From: Streptomyces sp. WMMC940
GTDB lineage: Bacteria; Actinomycetota; Actinomycetes; Streptomycetales; Streptomycetaceae
NCBI RefSeq assembly: GCF_027460265.1
Contig: NZ_JAPZBC010000001.1
Span: 6,395,001 to 6,459,000, forward strand
DNA length: 64,000 nt
Reading direction: 5' to 3'
Shown here: in pieces, positions 9,144-18,190 of the stretch
Numbering within the stretch: position 1 is the first letter of the stretch
Layout of the letters: each line of letters starts with the position of its first letter
Notes under the pieces: model-generated
Told to the model about the DNA's origin: nothing
The model's input: the letters and a program-made list of their open reading frames with translations, nothing else
Database searches by the model: none
Position numbers and translations under genes: made by a program

Positions 9144-10063
9144 GCGGCATGCAGGACCGGCTGACGGACGCGCTGTACGGGCTGGGCTGGGGGACGGTCA
9201 AGAAGCTCCCCGAGCCCGTCGCCGCCGCGCTCGGAGGCTCCATCGCCGATACCGCGTGGAAGCGGCGCGGCAAGGGCGTGCTGCGGCTGGAGGCCAACCT
9301 GGCCCGGGTGGTGCCCGACGCCGGACCGGAGCGGCTCGCCGAACTCTCCAGGGCCGGGATGCGCTCGTACATGCGCTACTGGATGGAGTCCTTCCGGCTC
9401 CCGGCCTGGGACGAGGAGCGCGTGCGCCGGAGCGTGGCCATCGAGGGCATCCAGCGCCTGCACGACGGCATGGCCGAGGGCAGGGGCGTCGTCCTGGCGC
9501 TGCCGCACCTGGCGAACTGGGACCTGGCGGGGGTCTGGGCGACCCGCGCGCTCGGCATACCGTTCACCACCGTCGCGGAGCGGCTGAAGCCGGAGACGCT
9601 GTACGACCGGTTCGTCGCCTACCGCGAGTCCCTCGGCATGGAGGTGCTGCCGCACACCGGCGGCTCCGCCTTCGGGACCCTGGCCCGGCGGCTGCGCGCC
9701 GGCGGACTGGTCTGCCTGGTCGCCGACCGCGACCTCTCCGCCTCGGGCATCGAGGTGAAGTTCTTCGGCGAGACGGCCAGGATGCCCGCGGGACCCGCGC
9801 TGCTCGCCCAGCAGACCGGCGCGCTGCTGCTGCCGGTGACCCTCTGGTACGACGGGACGTCCGTCATGAAGGGGCGGGTCCATCCGTCCGTCGACGTACC
9901 CGAGACGGGCACCCGGGCCGAGCGGACGTCCGTGATGACACAGGCGCTGGCCGACGCCTTCGCCACCGGAATCGCCGACCACCCGGAGGACTGGCACATG
10001 CTGCAGCGGTTGTGGCTCTCGGACCTGGAGGACCGGGGCGACACGGGGGAGCCCCGGACGTGA
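9140..10063 (+). CDS. Phosphatidylinositol mannoside acyltransferase
   Basis: A 307-aa LpxL/HtrB-type acyltransferase with the HxxxxD catalytic motif HLANWD (H123, D128) and an N-terminal amphipathic or hydrophobic segment. In mycobacteria the homologue at this position (PatA) acylates the mannose of PIM1/PIM2. The four-base overlaps with the genes on both sides (ATGA at 9140, GTGA at 10060) place it in one translationally coupled unit with PI synthase and PimA. It could act on another lipid, but the context strongly favours PI-mannosides. Confidence 0.92.
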   Translation: MSGMQDRLTDALYGLGWGTVKKLPEPVAAALGGSIADTAWKRRGKGVLRLEANLARVVPDAGPERLAELSRAGMRSYMRYWMESFRLPAWDEERVRRSVAIEGIQRLHDGMAEGRGVVLALPHLANWDLAGVWATRALGIPFTTVAERLKPETLYDRFVAYRESLGMEVLPHTGGSAFGTLARRLRAGGLVCLVADRDLSASGIEVKFFGETARMPAGPALLAQQTGALLLPVTLWYDGTSVMKGRVHPSVDVPETGTRAERTSVMTQALADAFATGIADHPEDWHMLQRLWLSDLEDRGDTGEPRT

Positions 10064-11250
10064 GGATCGGGATCGTCTGCCCCTACTCGTGGGACGTCCC
10101 CGGCGGCGTCCAGTTCCACATCCGCGACCTCGCGGAGCATCTGATCGGCCTGGGCCACGAGGTGTCCGTCCTCGCCCCCGCCGACGACGACACCCCGCTG
10201 CCGCCGTACGTCGTGTCGGCGGGCCGGGCCGTGCCGGTGCCGTACAACGGCTCGGTCGCCCGGCTCAACTTCGGCTTCCTCTCCGCGGCCCGGGTGCGGC
10301 GCTGGCTGCACGACGGCACCTTCGACGTGATCCACATCCACGAGCCGGCCTCGCCGTCCCTGGGCCTGCTGTCCTGCTGGGCGGCCCAGGGACCGATCGT
10401 GGCGACCTTCCACACCTCCAACCCTCGCTCGCGGGCGATGATCGCCGCGTACCCGATCCTCCAGCCCGCCCTGGAGAAGATCAACGCTCGGATCGCGGTC
10501 AGCGAGTACGCCCGGCGCACGCTCGTGGAGCACCTCGGCGGCGACGCCGTGGTCATCCCCAACGGCGTCGACGTCGACTTCTTCGCGAAGGCCGAGCCGA
10601 AGGCGGAGTGGCAGGGCGGGGGGGCCACCGGCGAAGCCAGGGGGGGGACGCTGGGGTTCATCGGGCGCATCGACGAACCCCGCAAGGGCCTGCCCGTCCT
10701 GATGAAGGCCCTGCCGAGGATCCTTCAGGCCCGTCCCGACACCCGGCTGCTCGTCGCGGGGCGCGGCGACGAGGAGGAGGCCGTCGAGTCGCTCCCGGCG
10801 GCGATGCGCGAACGCGTCGAGTTCCTGGGGATGGTCAGCGACGAGGACAAGGCCCGGCTGCTGCGCAGCGTCGACGTGTACGTCGCGCCCAACACCGGTG
10901 GTGAGAGTTTCGGCATCATCCTGGTGGAGGCCCTGTCGGCGGGTGCGCCGGTACTGGCCTCGGACCTCGACGCGTTCGCCCAGGTACTGGACCAGGGGGC
11001 CGCGGGCGAACTCTTCGCCAACGAGGACGCCGGCGCGCTGGCCGACGCCGCGATCCGGCTGCTGGGCTCGCCGTCCCGGCGCGCCGAGCTCAGCGCCCGC
11101 GGGAGCGCCCATGTGCGGCGCTTCGACTGGTCCACGGTCGGCGCGGACATCCTCGCCGTGTACGAGACCGTGACGGACGGCGCGGCCTCGGTGGCCGCGG
11201 ACGAACGCCCGGGCGGTCTGATGGCGCGCCTCGGTCTGGCACGCGACTGA
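10060..11250 (+). CDS. pimA: Phosphatidylinositol alpha-mannosyltransferase PimA
   Basis: A 396-aa GT-B fold, GT4-family glycosyltransferase. The N-terminal acceptor domain opens with an IGIVCPYSWDVPGGVQ segment, and the C-terminal nucleotide-sugar domain carries GRIDEPRKGL and the EX7E motif (E282, E290, in GGESFGIILVEA). The family transfers mannose from GDP-mannose to the inositol of PI on the cytoplasmic face. GTG 10060 overlaps the upstream stop. A short Gly-rich insert near residue 187-195 (GGGATGEARGGT) looks variable. Confidence 0.94.
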   Translation: MRIGIVCPYSWDVPGGVQFHIRDLAEHLIGLGHEVSVLAPADDDTPLPPYVVSAGRAVPVPYNGSVARLNFGFLSAARVRRWLHDGTFDVIHIHEPASPSLGLLSCWAAQGPIVATFHTSNPRSRAMIAAYPILQPALEKINARIAVSEYARRTLVEHLGGDAVVIPNGVDVDFFAKAEPKAEWQGGGATGEARGGTLGFIGRIDEPRKGLPVLMKALPRILQARPDTRLLVAGRGDEEEAVESLPAAMRERVEFLGMVSDEDKARLLRSVDVYVAPNTGGESFGIILVEALSAGAPVLASDLDAFAQVLDQGAAGELFANEDAGALADAAIRLLGSPSRRAELSARGSAHVRRFDWSTVGADILAVYETVTDGAASVAADERPGGLMARLGLARD

Positions 11251-11324
11251 GGCGCCGGGGAACGTCGGGGCGCGGCCGGAGCAGGCCCGGGGCCCGGGCG
11301 CGAAGGCGCTCCAGGACCCACCGG

Positions 11325-11330
11325 TAGATT
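11325..11330 (+). promoter_or_regulatory. Putative -10 box of a leaderless gene
   Basis: TAGATT ends 8 bases before GTG 11339 and no ribosome site intervenes, consistent with a leaderless transcript separate from the pimA operon. Confidence 0.4.
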
Positions 11331-11338
11331 GACCCGGC

Positions 11339-11878
11339 GTGACCGCAACCCTGATCTGGATCCTCGTCGCGCTCGTCGCCATCGGCCTGTACCTCAGCTG
11401 GACCGCCGGCCGGCTCGACCGCCTGCACGCCCGGATCGACGCCGCGCGGGCGGCACTCGACGCCCAGCTCCTGCGCCGCGCCTCTGTCACCCAGGAGCTC
11501 GCCACCTCCGGAGTGCTGGACCCCGCCGCCTCGATCGTGCTCTACGAGGCCGCGCACGCGGCCCGTCAGGCGGACGAGGAGCACCGCGAGGTCGCCGAGA
11601 GCGAGCTGAGCCAGGCGCTGCGCGTCGTGTTCGGCGAGGCGCAACAGGTGGCGGCGGTGCGGCAGGCTCCCGGGGGGGACGACGCCGCGGACGAACTGGC
11701 CGCGGCCGTACGGCGCGTCCCGATGGCGCGGCGGTTCCACAACGACGCCGTACGGGCGGCGCGGGCGCTGCGCCGGCACCGCAAGGTCCGCTGGTTCCGG
11801 CTCGCCGGACACGCCCCCTTCCCGCTCGCCTTCGAGATGGACGACGAGCCCCCGGTGGCACTCGCGGACCGGCCGTAG
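11339..11878 (+). CDS. Small membrane-anchored protein, LemA-like
   Basis: A 179-aa protein with one N-terminal membrane helix (about 4-22) followed by an alpha-helical, charged soluble domain. The segment RRFHNDAVRAARALRRHR, then a terminal FPLAFEMDDEPP stretch, resembles the end of LemA-family proteins (R.FYNDAV...FP). Overall similarity is too weak to be firm, and LemA function is itself unclear. It follows pimA with an 88-base gap and its own apparent leaderless promoter. Confidence 0.75.
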   Translation: MTATLIWILVALVAIGLYLSWTAGRLDRLHARIDAARAALDAQLLRRASVTQELATSGVLDPAASIVLYEAAHAARQADEEHREVAESELSQALRVVFGEAQQVAAVRQAPGGDDAADELAAAVRRVPMARRFHNDAVRAARALRRHRKVRWFRLAGHAPFPLAFEMDDEPPVALADRP

Positions 11879-11985
11879 GGCCCGCCCCACGGCCCGGAAC
11901 CGGAGGCGCCCCTCCGGCCGGTACACCCCCGAGCCCGTCACCGCCCGTGCCGGGCCGCCACCCGGGTTGCGGGGGCAGGGCCCGT

Positions 11986-12104
11986 GCCGGGCCTGGGCCC
12001 GGTTCCTCCGTGCCGGGCCCCCGCCAGGGCCGGGCCGGAGCCCGTCCCGCCGGTGCCGGGCCGCTTGCCAGAGCCGGGCCTGGGCCCGGTTCCTCAGTGC
12101 CGGG
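11986..12104. repeat. GC-rich direct repeats between the LemA-like gene and pdxS
   Basis: A 32-base segment at 11986-12017 recurs at 12073-12104 with a single mismatch, and the shorter word GTGCCGGG occurs several more times between 11947 and 12121. The whole gene-free gap 11879-12334 (456 bases) is dominated by these CCGGGC-type words. Its right end (about 12230-12334) has more even composition and probably holds the pdxS promoter, which I cannot place precisely. Confidence 0.7.
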
Positions 12105-12334
12105 TCCATCGTCCGTGCCGGGCCGGAACCGGCGGCCCCTCCGCGCCGGGCCGCCGCCCGTGCTCCACCATGTCCGGACGGGCATGTGCCCCGCGTCACC
12201 CCCGGAGGCCCCCACGCCGCCCCGAGGCCGACATCAAAAACGATCCACAGGGTCCCCATTGGCCCTTGCCGTGGCCTGGCACCGGACTGTTTCCTCTTCG
12301 GAGCACCATTTGTCGTCACCGAATGAGGTCGATC

Positions 12335-13249
12335 GTGTCCAGCACGTTCTCCAACTCCCCGCAGGCTCCCGAGACCGGCACCGCGCGCGTGAAGCGAGGC
12401 ATGGCCGAGCAGCTCAAGGGCGGCGTGATCATGGACGTCGTCACGCCTGAGCAGGCGAAGATCGCCGAGGACGCGGGCGCCGTGGCCGTCATGGCCCTGG
12501 AGCGCGTCCCCGCCGACATCCGCAAGGACGGCGGCGTGGCCCGGATGTCCGACCCGGACATGATCGAGGGCATCATCGACGCCGTCTCGATCCCGGTGAT
12601 GGCCAAGTCCCGCATCGGCCACTTCGTCGAGGCCCAGGTCCTGCAGTCGCTCGGCGTGGACTACATCGACGAGTCCGAGGTGCTCACCCCGGCCGACGAG
12701 GTCAACCACTCCGACAAGTGGGCCTTCACCACCCCCTTCGTCTGCGGCGCCACCAACCTGGGCGAGGCCCTGCGCCGGATCGCCGAGGGCGCGGCCATGA
12801 TCCGCTCCAAGGGCGAGGCCGGCACCGGCAACGTCGTCGAGGCCGTCCGCCACCTGCGCCAGATCAAGAACGAGATCGCCCGCCTGCGCGGTTTCGACAA
12901 CAACGAGCTGTACGCAGCCGCCAAGGAGCTGCGCGCCCCGTACGAGCTCGTCGCCGAGGTCGCCCAGCTCGGCAAGCTGCCGGTCGTGCTCTTCTCCGCC
13001 GGTGGTGTCGCCACCCCCGCCGACGCCGCGCTGATGCGCCAGCTCGGCGCCGAGGGCGTCTTCGTCGGCTCCGGCATCTTCAAGTCCGGCGACCCGGCCA
13101 AGCGTGCCGCGGCCATCGTGAAGGCCACCACCTTCTACGACGACCCCAAGATCATCGCGGACGCCTCCCGCAACCTCGGCGAGGCCATGGTCGGCATCAA
13201 CTGCGACACCCTGCCCGAGGCCGAGCGCTACGCGAACCGCGGCTGGTAG
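12335..13249 (+). CDS. pdxS: Pyridoxal 5'-phosphate synthase, synthase subunit
   Basis: A 304-aa TIM-barrel subunit that builds PLP from ribose 5-phosphate, glyceraldehyde 3-phosphate and ammonia supplied by PdxT. Key residues are visible: D34 and K91 (in [14 protein letters not shown]), corresponding to the B. subtilis catalytic Asp24/Lys81, plus the phosphate-binding [11 protein letters not shown] segment. GTG 12335 is preferred because GAGGT lies 5 bases upstream; an in-frame ATG at 12323 overlaps that site. It is followed 6 bases later by pdxT. Confidence 0.97.
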   Translation: MSSTFSNSPQAPETGTARVKRGMAEQLKGGVIMDVVTPEQAKIAEDAGAVAVMALERVPADIRKDGGVARMSDPDMIEGIIDAVSIPVMAKSRIGHFVEAQVLQSLGVDYIDESEVLTPADEVNHSDKWAFTTPFVCGATNLGEALRRIAEGAAMIRSKGEAGTGNVVEAVRHLRQIKNEIARLRGFDNNELYAAAKELRAPYELVAEVAQLGKLPVVLFSAGGVATPADAALMRQLGAEGVFVGSGIFKSGDPAKRAAAIVKATTFYDDPKIIADASRNLGEAMVGINCDTLPEAERYANRGW

Positions 13250-13255
13250 TCACCC

Positions 13256-13870
13256 ATGAGCACACCCGGCACCCCTGTCATCGGAGTACTGGCTCTGCAG
13301 GGCGACGTACGGGAGCACCTGATCGCCCTGGCCGCGGCCGATGCCGTGGCCAGGCCGGTCCGGCGCCCCGAGGAACTCGCCGAGGTCGACGGCCTCGTCA
13401 TCCCGGGCGGTGAGTCCACCACCATCTCCAAGCTGGCGCATCTCTTCGGGGTGATGGAGCCGCTGCGTGAGCGCGTGCGCGCGGGGATGCCGGTCTACGG
13501 CACCTGCGCGGGCCTGATCATGCTCGCCGAGAAGATCCTCGACCCGCGGTCGGGCCAGGAGACCATAGGTGGCATCGACATGATCGTGCGCCGCAACGCC
13601 TTCGGTCGCCAGAACGAGTCCTTCGAGTCCGCGGTCGCGGTCACGGGGGTCGAGGGCGGTCCCGTGGAGGGCGTCTTCATCCGCGCCCCGTGGGTCGAGT
13701 CCGTCGGCGCCGAGGTCGAGGTGCTCGCCGAGCACGACGGCCATATCGTCGCCGTCCGCCAGGGCACCGCGCTGGCCACGTCGTTCCACCCCGAGCTCAC
13801 CGGGGACCACCGTGTGCACGCCCTGTTCGTCGACATGGTGCGCGCCGCGCGTCAGAAGGTGTGCGCGTGA
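13256..13870 (+). CDS. pdxT: Pyridoxal 5'-phosphate synthase, glutaminase subunit
   Basis: A 204-aa class I glutamine amidotransferase delivering ammonia to PdxS. The triad is present: nucleophile C84 in [10 protein letters not shown]178 and E180 in SFHPELTGD, plus the GGEST loop (51-55). The last codons and the TGA stop lie within the first copy of the downstream 51-bp tandem repeat, so the array begins inside the gene's 3' end without altering the protein beyond its last residues. Confidence 0.96.
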   Translation: MSTPGTPVIGVLALQGDVREHLIALAAADAVARPVRRPEELAEVDGLVIPGGESTTISKLAHLFGVMEPLRERVRAGMPVYGTCAGLIMLAEKILDPRSGQETIGGIDMIVRRNAFGRQNESFESAVAVTGVEGGPVEGVFIRAPWVESVGAEVEVLAEHDGHIVAVRQGTALATSFHPELTGDHRVHALFVDMVRAARQKVCA

Positions 13871-14165
13871 GCGCTCCGTGAGGGGCGGTGGTCGGGCGAC
13901 GGGTGGGGGGTGTGCGCGTGAGCGCTCCGTGAGGGGCGGTGGTCGGGCGACGGGTGGGGGGTGTGCGCGTGAGCGCTCCGTGAGGGGCGGTGGTCGGGCG
14001 ACGGGTGGGGGGTGTGCGCGTGAGCGCTCCGTGAGGGGCGGTGGTCGGGCGACGGGTGGGGGGTGTGCGCGTGAGCGCTCCGTGAGGGGCGGTGGTCGGG
14101 CGACGGGTGGGGGGTGTGCGCGTGAGCGCTCCGTGAGGGGCGGTGGTCGGGCGACGGGTGGGCCG
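13860..14165 (+). repeat. Six-copy 51-bp tandem repeat between pdxT and yebC
   Basis: Copies begin at 13860, 13911, 13962, 14013, 14064 and 14115. The first five are identical and the sixth differs only in its last few bases (GGCCG for GGGGG). Each unit has G-runs of 4, 3, 3 and 6 separated by 8, 4 and 1 bases, a potential G-quadruplex on the coding strand, and the small inverted repeat GCGC-GTGA-GCGC. The first copy overlaps the pdxT stop. The array fills most of the 354-base gap 13871-14224. Near-identity points to recent expansion. Confidence 0.98.
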
Positions 14166-14172
14166 GTCCCGG

Positions 14173-14178
14173 TAGGAT
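14173..14178 (+). promoter_or_regulatory. Putative -10 box for yebC
   Basis: TAGGAT directly after the 51-bp array. The transcript would start near 14185, leaving a leader of about 40 bases with AAGGAG at 14211-14216. The -35 region would fall at the end of the last repeat copy, so array length could influence this promoter. Confidence 0.4.
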
Positions 14179-14224
14179 CACAGGCGAACGCAGCAGAGAT
14201 CGGTTACGCGAAGGAGACAGGCAG

Positions 14225-14977
14225 ATGTCCGGCCACTCTAAATGGGCCACGACGAAGCACAAGAAGGCCGTGATCGACGCCAAGCGCGGCAAGCTCTTCG
14301 CGAAGCTGATCAAGAACATCGAGGTCGCGGCCCGTACCGGTGGAGCCGACGTCGACGGCAACCCGACCCTCTTCGACGCCATCCAGAAGGCGAAGAAGCA
14401 GTCGGTCCCCAACAAGAACATCGACTCCGCGGTCAAGCGCGGCGCGGGCCTCGAGGCCGGCGGCGCCGACTACGAGACGATCATGTACGAGGGCTACGGT
14501 CCGAACGGTGTCGCGGTGCTCATCGAGTGCCTCACCGACAACCGCAACCGAGCCGCCTCCGACGTGCGTGTCGCGATGACCCGCAACGGCGGCTCGATGG
14601 CCGACCCCGGCTCGGTCTCCTACCTGTTCAACCGCAAGGGCGTCGTCGTGCTCCCGAAGGGCGAGCTGACCGAGGACGACGTGCTCGGCGCGGTGCTGGA
14701 CGCCGGTGCCGAGGAGGTCAACGACCTGGGTGGGAACTTCGAGGTCATCAGCGAGGCCACGGACTTGGTCGCGGTGCGCACCGCGCTCCAGGACGCAGGT
14801 ATCGACTACGACTCGGCCGAGGCCAACTTCGTCCCGACCATGCAGGTGGAGCTGGACGAGGAAGGCGCGCGCAAGATCTTCAAGCTGATCGACGCGCTGG
14901 AGGACAGCGACGACGTGCAGAACGTCTTCGCCAACTTCGACGTCTCGGACGACGTCATGGAGAAGGTCGACGCCTGA
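14225..14977 (+). CDS. YebC/PmpR family regulatory protein
   Basis: A 250-aa protein of the widespread YebC family. The N-terminus [15 protein letters not shown] is the family hallmark, followed by the [20 protein letters not shown] segment. Members were long annotated as transcriptional regulators; recent work links some to translation of proline-rich stretches. In many bacteria yebC precedes ruvC, as here. ATG 14225 has AAGGAG 8 bases upstream. Confidence 0.95.
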   Translation: MSGHSKWATTKHKKAVIDAKRGKLFAKLIKNIEVAARTGGADVDGNPTLFDAIQKAKKQSVPNKNIDSAVKRGAGLEAGGADYETIMYEGYGPNGVAVLIECLTDNRNRAASDVRVAMTRNGGSMADPGSVSYLFNRKGVVVLPKGELTEDDVLGAVLDAGAEEVNDLGGNFEVISEATDLVAVRTALQDAGIDYDSAEANFVPTMQVELDEEGARKIFKLIDALEDSDDVQNVFANFDVSDDVMEKVDA

Positions 14978-14989
14978 TCCCGCTCCGTA

Positions 14990-15025
14990 CGACGGGCCGA
15001 CGGGGACACCCCCGTCGGCCCGTCG
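14990..15025 (+). terminator. Terminator after yebC
   Basis: A perfect 16-bp inverted repeat (14990-15005 with 15010-15025), loop ACAC, followed by CGTTT, 12 bases past the yebC stop. It separates yebC from the ruvCAB unit. Confidence 0.85.
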
Positions 15026-15135
15026 CGTTTCGGCCGTCGCGTTGTCGGTGGTTGTCAGCGGGAGCCGATAGCCTGCACAAATGCCGGGAACACCTTCCGG
15101 TGGTGGCCGGGGGACGGCGAAGAGGGGGTGGGCGT

Positions 15136-15669
15136 GTGCGTGTGCTGGGGGTGGACCCGGGGCTGACCCGGTGCGGCATCGGCGTCGTCGAGGGCGTCGC
15201 GGGCCGTCCGCTGACGATGCTCGGCGTCGGCGTGGTCCGCACCGCCGCGGATGCGGAGATCGGCGACCGGCTCGTCGCCGTCGAACGCGGGATCGAGCAG
15301 TGGCTGGACACGCACCGGCCCGAACTGGTCGCGGTCGAGCGGGTGTTCAGCCAGCACAATGTGCGCACGGTCATGGGCACGGCCCAGGCCAGCGCCGTCG
15401 CCATGCTGTGCGCGGCCCGCCGCGGACTGCCCGTCGCCCTGCACACCCCGAGCGAGGTCAAGGCGGCCGTCACCGGCAGCGGCCGCGCCGACAAGGCGCA
15501 GGTGGGCACGATGGTGACGCGGCTGCTGCGGCTGGACGCGCCGCCGAAGCCGGCCGACGCCGCCGATGCCCTCGCACTCGCCATCTGCCACATCTGGCGG
15601 GCGCCCGCGCAGAACCGCCTGCAGCGGGCGGTCGCCGCCCACCACGCGACGAAAGGCCGTAACGCATGA
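15136..15669 (+). CDS. ruvC: Crossover junction endodeoxyribonuclease RuvC
   Basis: A 177-aa Holliday-junction resolvase of the RNase H fold. The acidic catalytic residues are visible as D7 (VDPG), E68 (VAVERVF), D141 and D144 ([14 protein letters not shown]). GTG 15136 is selected because the family starts MRVLGVDPG and GAGGGGG lies just upstream; the frame is open further upstream. The stop overlaps the ruvA start (ATGA). Confidence 0.96.
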   Translation: MRVLGVDPGLTRCGIGVVEGVAGRPLTMLGVGVVRTAADAEIGDRLVAVERGIEQWLDTHRPELVAVERVFSQHNVRTVMGTAQASAVAMLCAARRGLPVALHTPSEVKAAVTGSGRADKAQVGTMVTRLLRLDAPPKPADAADALALAICHIWRAPAQNRLQRAVAAHHATKGRNA

Positions 15670-16277
15670 TCGCCTTTGTGAGCGGCCCGGTCGCCGCCCT
15701 CGCCCCGACCACCGCCGTGATCGAGGTCGGCGGCGTCGGCATGGCCGTCCAGTGCACGCCCGACACCCTCTCCGGGCTGAGAGTGGGTCAGGAGACCCGG
15801 CTCGCCACGTCGTTGGTGGTCCGCGAGGACTCCCTGACGTTGTACGGCTTCGCCGACGACGACGAGCGGCAGGTCTTCGAGCTGCTCCAGACCGCGAGCG
15901 GCGTCGGACCCCGGCTGGCGCAGGCGATGCTCGCGGTGCACAGCCCGGACGCGCTGCGGCGTGCGGTGGCCACGGGTGACGAGAAGGCGCTCACGGCCGT
16001 CCCCGGCATCGGGAAGAAGGGCGCCCAGAAGCTGCTGCTGGAGCTCAAGGACCGCCTCGGCGAGCCGATCGGGGCCCCGGGCCGTGCCGTCGGCGCCCCC
16101 GTCACCCAGTCCTGGCGCGACCAGTTGCACGCCGCGCTGATCGGACTCGGCTACGCCACCCGCGAGGCCGACGAGGCGGTCGCCGCCGTGACCCCGCAGG
16201 CGGAGGCGGCGGCGGGCGAGCCCCAGGTCGGCCCCCTGCTCAAGTCCGCCCTCCAGACGCTGAACCGCACCCGCTGA
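15666..16277 (+). CDS. ruvA: Holliday junction branch migration protein RuvA
   Basis: A 203-aa DNA-binding subunit that forms tetramers on the junction and loads RuvB. It opens with the OB-fold segment [12 protein letters not shown], has the helix-hairpin-helix motifs [10 protein letters not shown] and [18 protein letters not shown], and ends with a small C-terminal domain that contacts RuvB. It is coupled to ruvC by a 4-base overlap and followed after 39 bases by ruvB. Confidence 0.96.
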   Translation: MIAFVSGPVAALAPTTAVIEVGGVGMAVQCTPDTLSGLRVGQETRLATSLVVREDSLTLYGFADDDERQVFELLQTASGVGPRLAQAMLAVHSPDALRRAVATGDEKALTAVPGIGKKGAQKLLLELKDRLGEPIGAPGRAVGAPVTQSWRDQLHAALIGLGYATREADEAVAAVTPQAEAAAGEPQVGPLLKSALQTLNRTR

Positions 16278-16316
16278 CCCGAACCGCACCCGTCCACCCA
16301 CGCGAGGCAATCCACT

Positions 16317-17396
16317 GTGAACTGGGACGACACCGCACCGCCGACCGACGAGGCCGCCGACGGCAGGCTCGTCGGGGCTTCCGCCGACGGCGAGGACCAG
16401 GCCGTGGAGGCCGCCCTGCGGCCGAAGTCGCTGGACGAGTTCGTCGGTCAGGAGCGCGTACGCGAACAGCTCGACCTCGTACTGAAGGCGGCGCTCGCGC
16501 GCGGTGCCACCGCCGACCACGTCCTGCTCTCCGGAGCCCCCGGGCTCGGCAAGACCACGCTTTCCATGATCATCGCGGCCGAGATGGGCGCCCCGATCAG
16601 GATCACCAGCGGTCCGGCCATCCAGCACGCGGGAGACCTCGCCGCCATCCTCTCCTCCCTCCAGGAGGGCGAGGTCCTGTTCCTCGACGAGATCCACCGG
16701 ATGTCCCGGCCCGCCGAGGAGATGCTCTACATGGCCATGGAGGACTTCCGCGTCGACGTGATCGTCGGCAAGGGCCCCGGCGCCACCGCCATCCCGCTGG
16801 AACTTCCTCCGTTCACCCTGGTCGGCGCCACCACCCGGGCCGGACTGCTGCCCCCGCCGCTGCGCGACCGCTTCGGCTTCACCGCACACATGGAGTTCTA
16901 CGAGCCCGCCGAGCTCGAGCGCGTCGTCCACCGCTCCGCCCGGCTCCTGGACGTGGCGGTCGACACGGACGGGGCGGCGGAGATCGCCGGGCGCTCCCGG
17001 GGCACGCCGCGCATCGCCAACCGGCTGCTGCGCCGCGTGCGCGACTACGCCCAGGTCAAGGAGGACGGCCGGGTCACCCGTGAGATCGCGGCGGCCGCCC
17101 TGGCGGTGTACGAGGTGGACGCCCGCGGCCTCGACCGGCTCGACCGCGCGGTGCTCCAGGCGCTCCTCAAGCTGTTCGGCGGCGGCCCGGTCGGCCTGTC
17201 GACCCTGGCCGTGGCGGTGGGGGAGGAGCGGGAGACCGTCGAGGAGGTCGCGGAGCCCTTCCTGGTCCGGGAGGGCCTGCTGGCCCGCACCCCTCGGGGC
17301 CGCGTGGCGACGCCGGCGGCATGGGCGCACCTCGGCCTGGTGCCGCCCGGGCAGGGCTCCGGCGCAAGCGGACAACAGGGTCTGTTCGGGACGTGA
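16317..17396 (+). CDS. ruvB: Holliday junction branch migration ATPase RuvB
   Basis: A 359-aa hexameric AAA+ motor. Walker A is GAPGLGKTT (73-81), Walker B is LFLDEIHR (121-128), sensor 1 is in GATTRAG, and the C-terminal winged helix begins around 275. The N-terminus has an acidic extension of about 25 residues typical of actinobacteria. The ruvB start codon is GTG. Confidence 0.97.
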   Translation: MNWDDTAPPTDEAADGRLVGASADGEDQAVEAALRPKSLDEFVGQERVREQLDLVLKAALARGATADHVLLSGAPGLGKTTLSMIIAAEMGAPIRITSGPAIQHAGDLAAILSSLQEGEVLFLDEIHRMSRPAEEMLYMAMEDFRVDVIVGKGPGATAIPLELPPFTLVGATTRAGLLPPPLRDRFGFTAHMEFYEPAELERVVHRSARLLDVAVDTDGAAEIAGRSRGTPRIANRLLRRVRDYAQVKEDGRVTREIAAAALAVYEVDARGLDRLDRAVLQALLKLFGGGPVGLSTLAVAVGEERETVEEVAEPFLVREGLLARTPRGRVATPAAWAHLGLVPPGQGSGASGQQGLFGT

Positions 17397-17443
17397 CGGC
17401 GCGGAGGGTCGCCCGGTCGGGAACCGGGGTGCGATGCTGGGCG

Positions 17444-17473
17444 TTGTTCCATCGATGCGGACTCGCTTAGACT
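17444..17473 (+). promoter_or_regulatory. Putative promoter of the yajC-secDF unit
   Basis: TTGTTC (17444-17449) and TAGACT (17468-17473) are spaced 18 bases apart, a good vegetative-type pair. A start near 17480 would coincide with an in-frame ATG at 17480, allowing either a leaderless long YajC or an 80-base leader before GTG 17561. Confidence 0.5.
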
Positions 17474-17560
17474 CCGCCGATGCCGCCCGTGAAGGTCGGC
17501 GTACCCACCCCCGTATACCAGGCCGCTTCCTACCGCGGTCGTGCGAAGGAATTCCGTCCC

Positions 17561-18043
17561 GTGGATATCGTGACCCTCCTCCCCTTCATCGTGCTCATCG
17601 GGGCCATGTTCCTGATGACCCGCTCCGCCAAGAAGAAGCAGCAGGCGGCGGTGAACATGCGGAACCAGATGCAGCCCGGCACCGGCGTCCGGACCATCGG
17701 CGGCCTCTACGCCACGGTCAAGGAGGTCAACGACGACACCGTCCTCCTCGAGGCCGCGCCCGGTGTGCACCTCGTGTTCGCCAAGAACGCCATCGGGGCC
17801 GTTCTGGAGGACGCCGAGTACAACCGGATCGTGCACGGCGACGGGGACGACGACCTCAAGAGCGACACGCCGATCGTGCCGGACGACGCATCCTCGCTGA
17901 CCGACGCGGGTGCTGCCGACGCCGCCCAGGATGCCAAGATCGACCTCGGCAAGAAGGACGAGGCGGACGACGCCGAGTCGGCGCCGGAGGCCAAGGGCGC
18001 CAAGGGCGACGACAAGAGCGCCGGCGAGACCGACGCGAAGTAG
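17561..18043 (+). CDS. yajC: Sec translocon accessory protein YajC
   Basis: A 160-aa YajC with one N-terminal membrane helix (about 3-22, in TLLPFIVLIGAMFLMTRS), a basic KKKQQA stretch and the MRNQMQPGTGVRTIGGLYATV domain, then a long acidic Asp/Ala/Lys-rich tail found in actinobacteria. It associates with SecDF. GTG 17561 is preferred because the domain starts there and AAGGA lies 10 bases upstream; ATG 17480 would add 27 residues with no membrane or family features. Confidence 0.88.
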   Translation: MDIVTLLPFIVLIGAMFLMTRSAKKKQQAAVNMRNQMQPGTGVRTIGGLYATVKEVNDDTVLLEAAPGVHLVFAKNAIGAVLEDAEYNRIVHGDGDDDLKSDTPIVPDDASSLTDAGAADAAQDAKIDLGKKDEADDAESAPEAKGAKGDDKSAGETDAK

Positions 18044-18048
18044 CCGCG

Positions 18049-18091
18049 ACCGGGGACCGCGGCGCGCCCACCGGCGCGCGCGGTCCCCGGT
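18049..18091 (+). terminator. Strong hairpin between yajC and secD
   Basis: A 13-bp perfect outer stem (18049-18061 with 18079-18091) plus a 5-bp inner stem (18063-18067 with 18074-18078) separated by one bulged base. It lies just after the yajC stop. It may attenuate read-through into secD, which is otherwise in the same unit. Confidence 0.6.
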
Positions 18092-18190
18092 GCGTGCCCA
18101 CTTCTTCCGCGGGGGCAGGTCCCCACAACACATCGTGGCCGACCCGTCGCATACCCGGCGCGGGACGGTTGGACAGGGAGAAACGACAAG

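Noticed and set aside
13860..14165. CRISPR array
   Set aside because: Units are contiguous and identical with no variable spacers, and there are no cas genes.
13812..14273. Open frames through the 51-bp array encoding 17-residue repeats
   Set aside because: The unit length is a multiple of three, so frames stay open automatically. There is no start with a ribosome site, and composition is simply that of the repeat.
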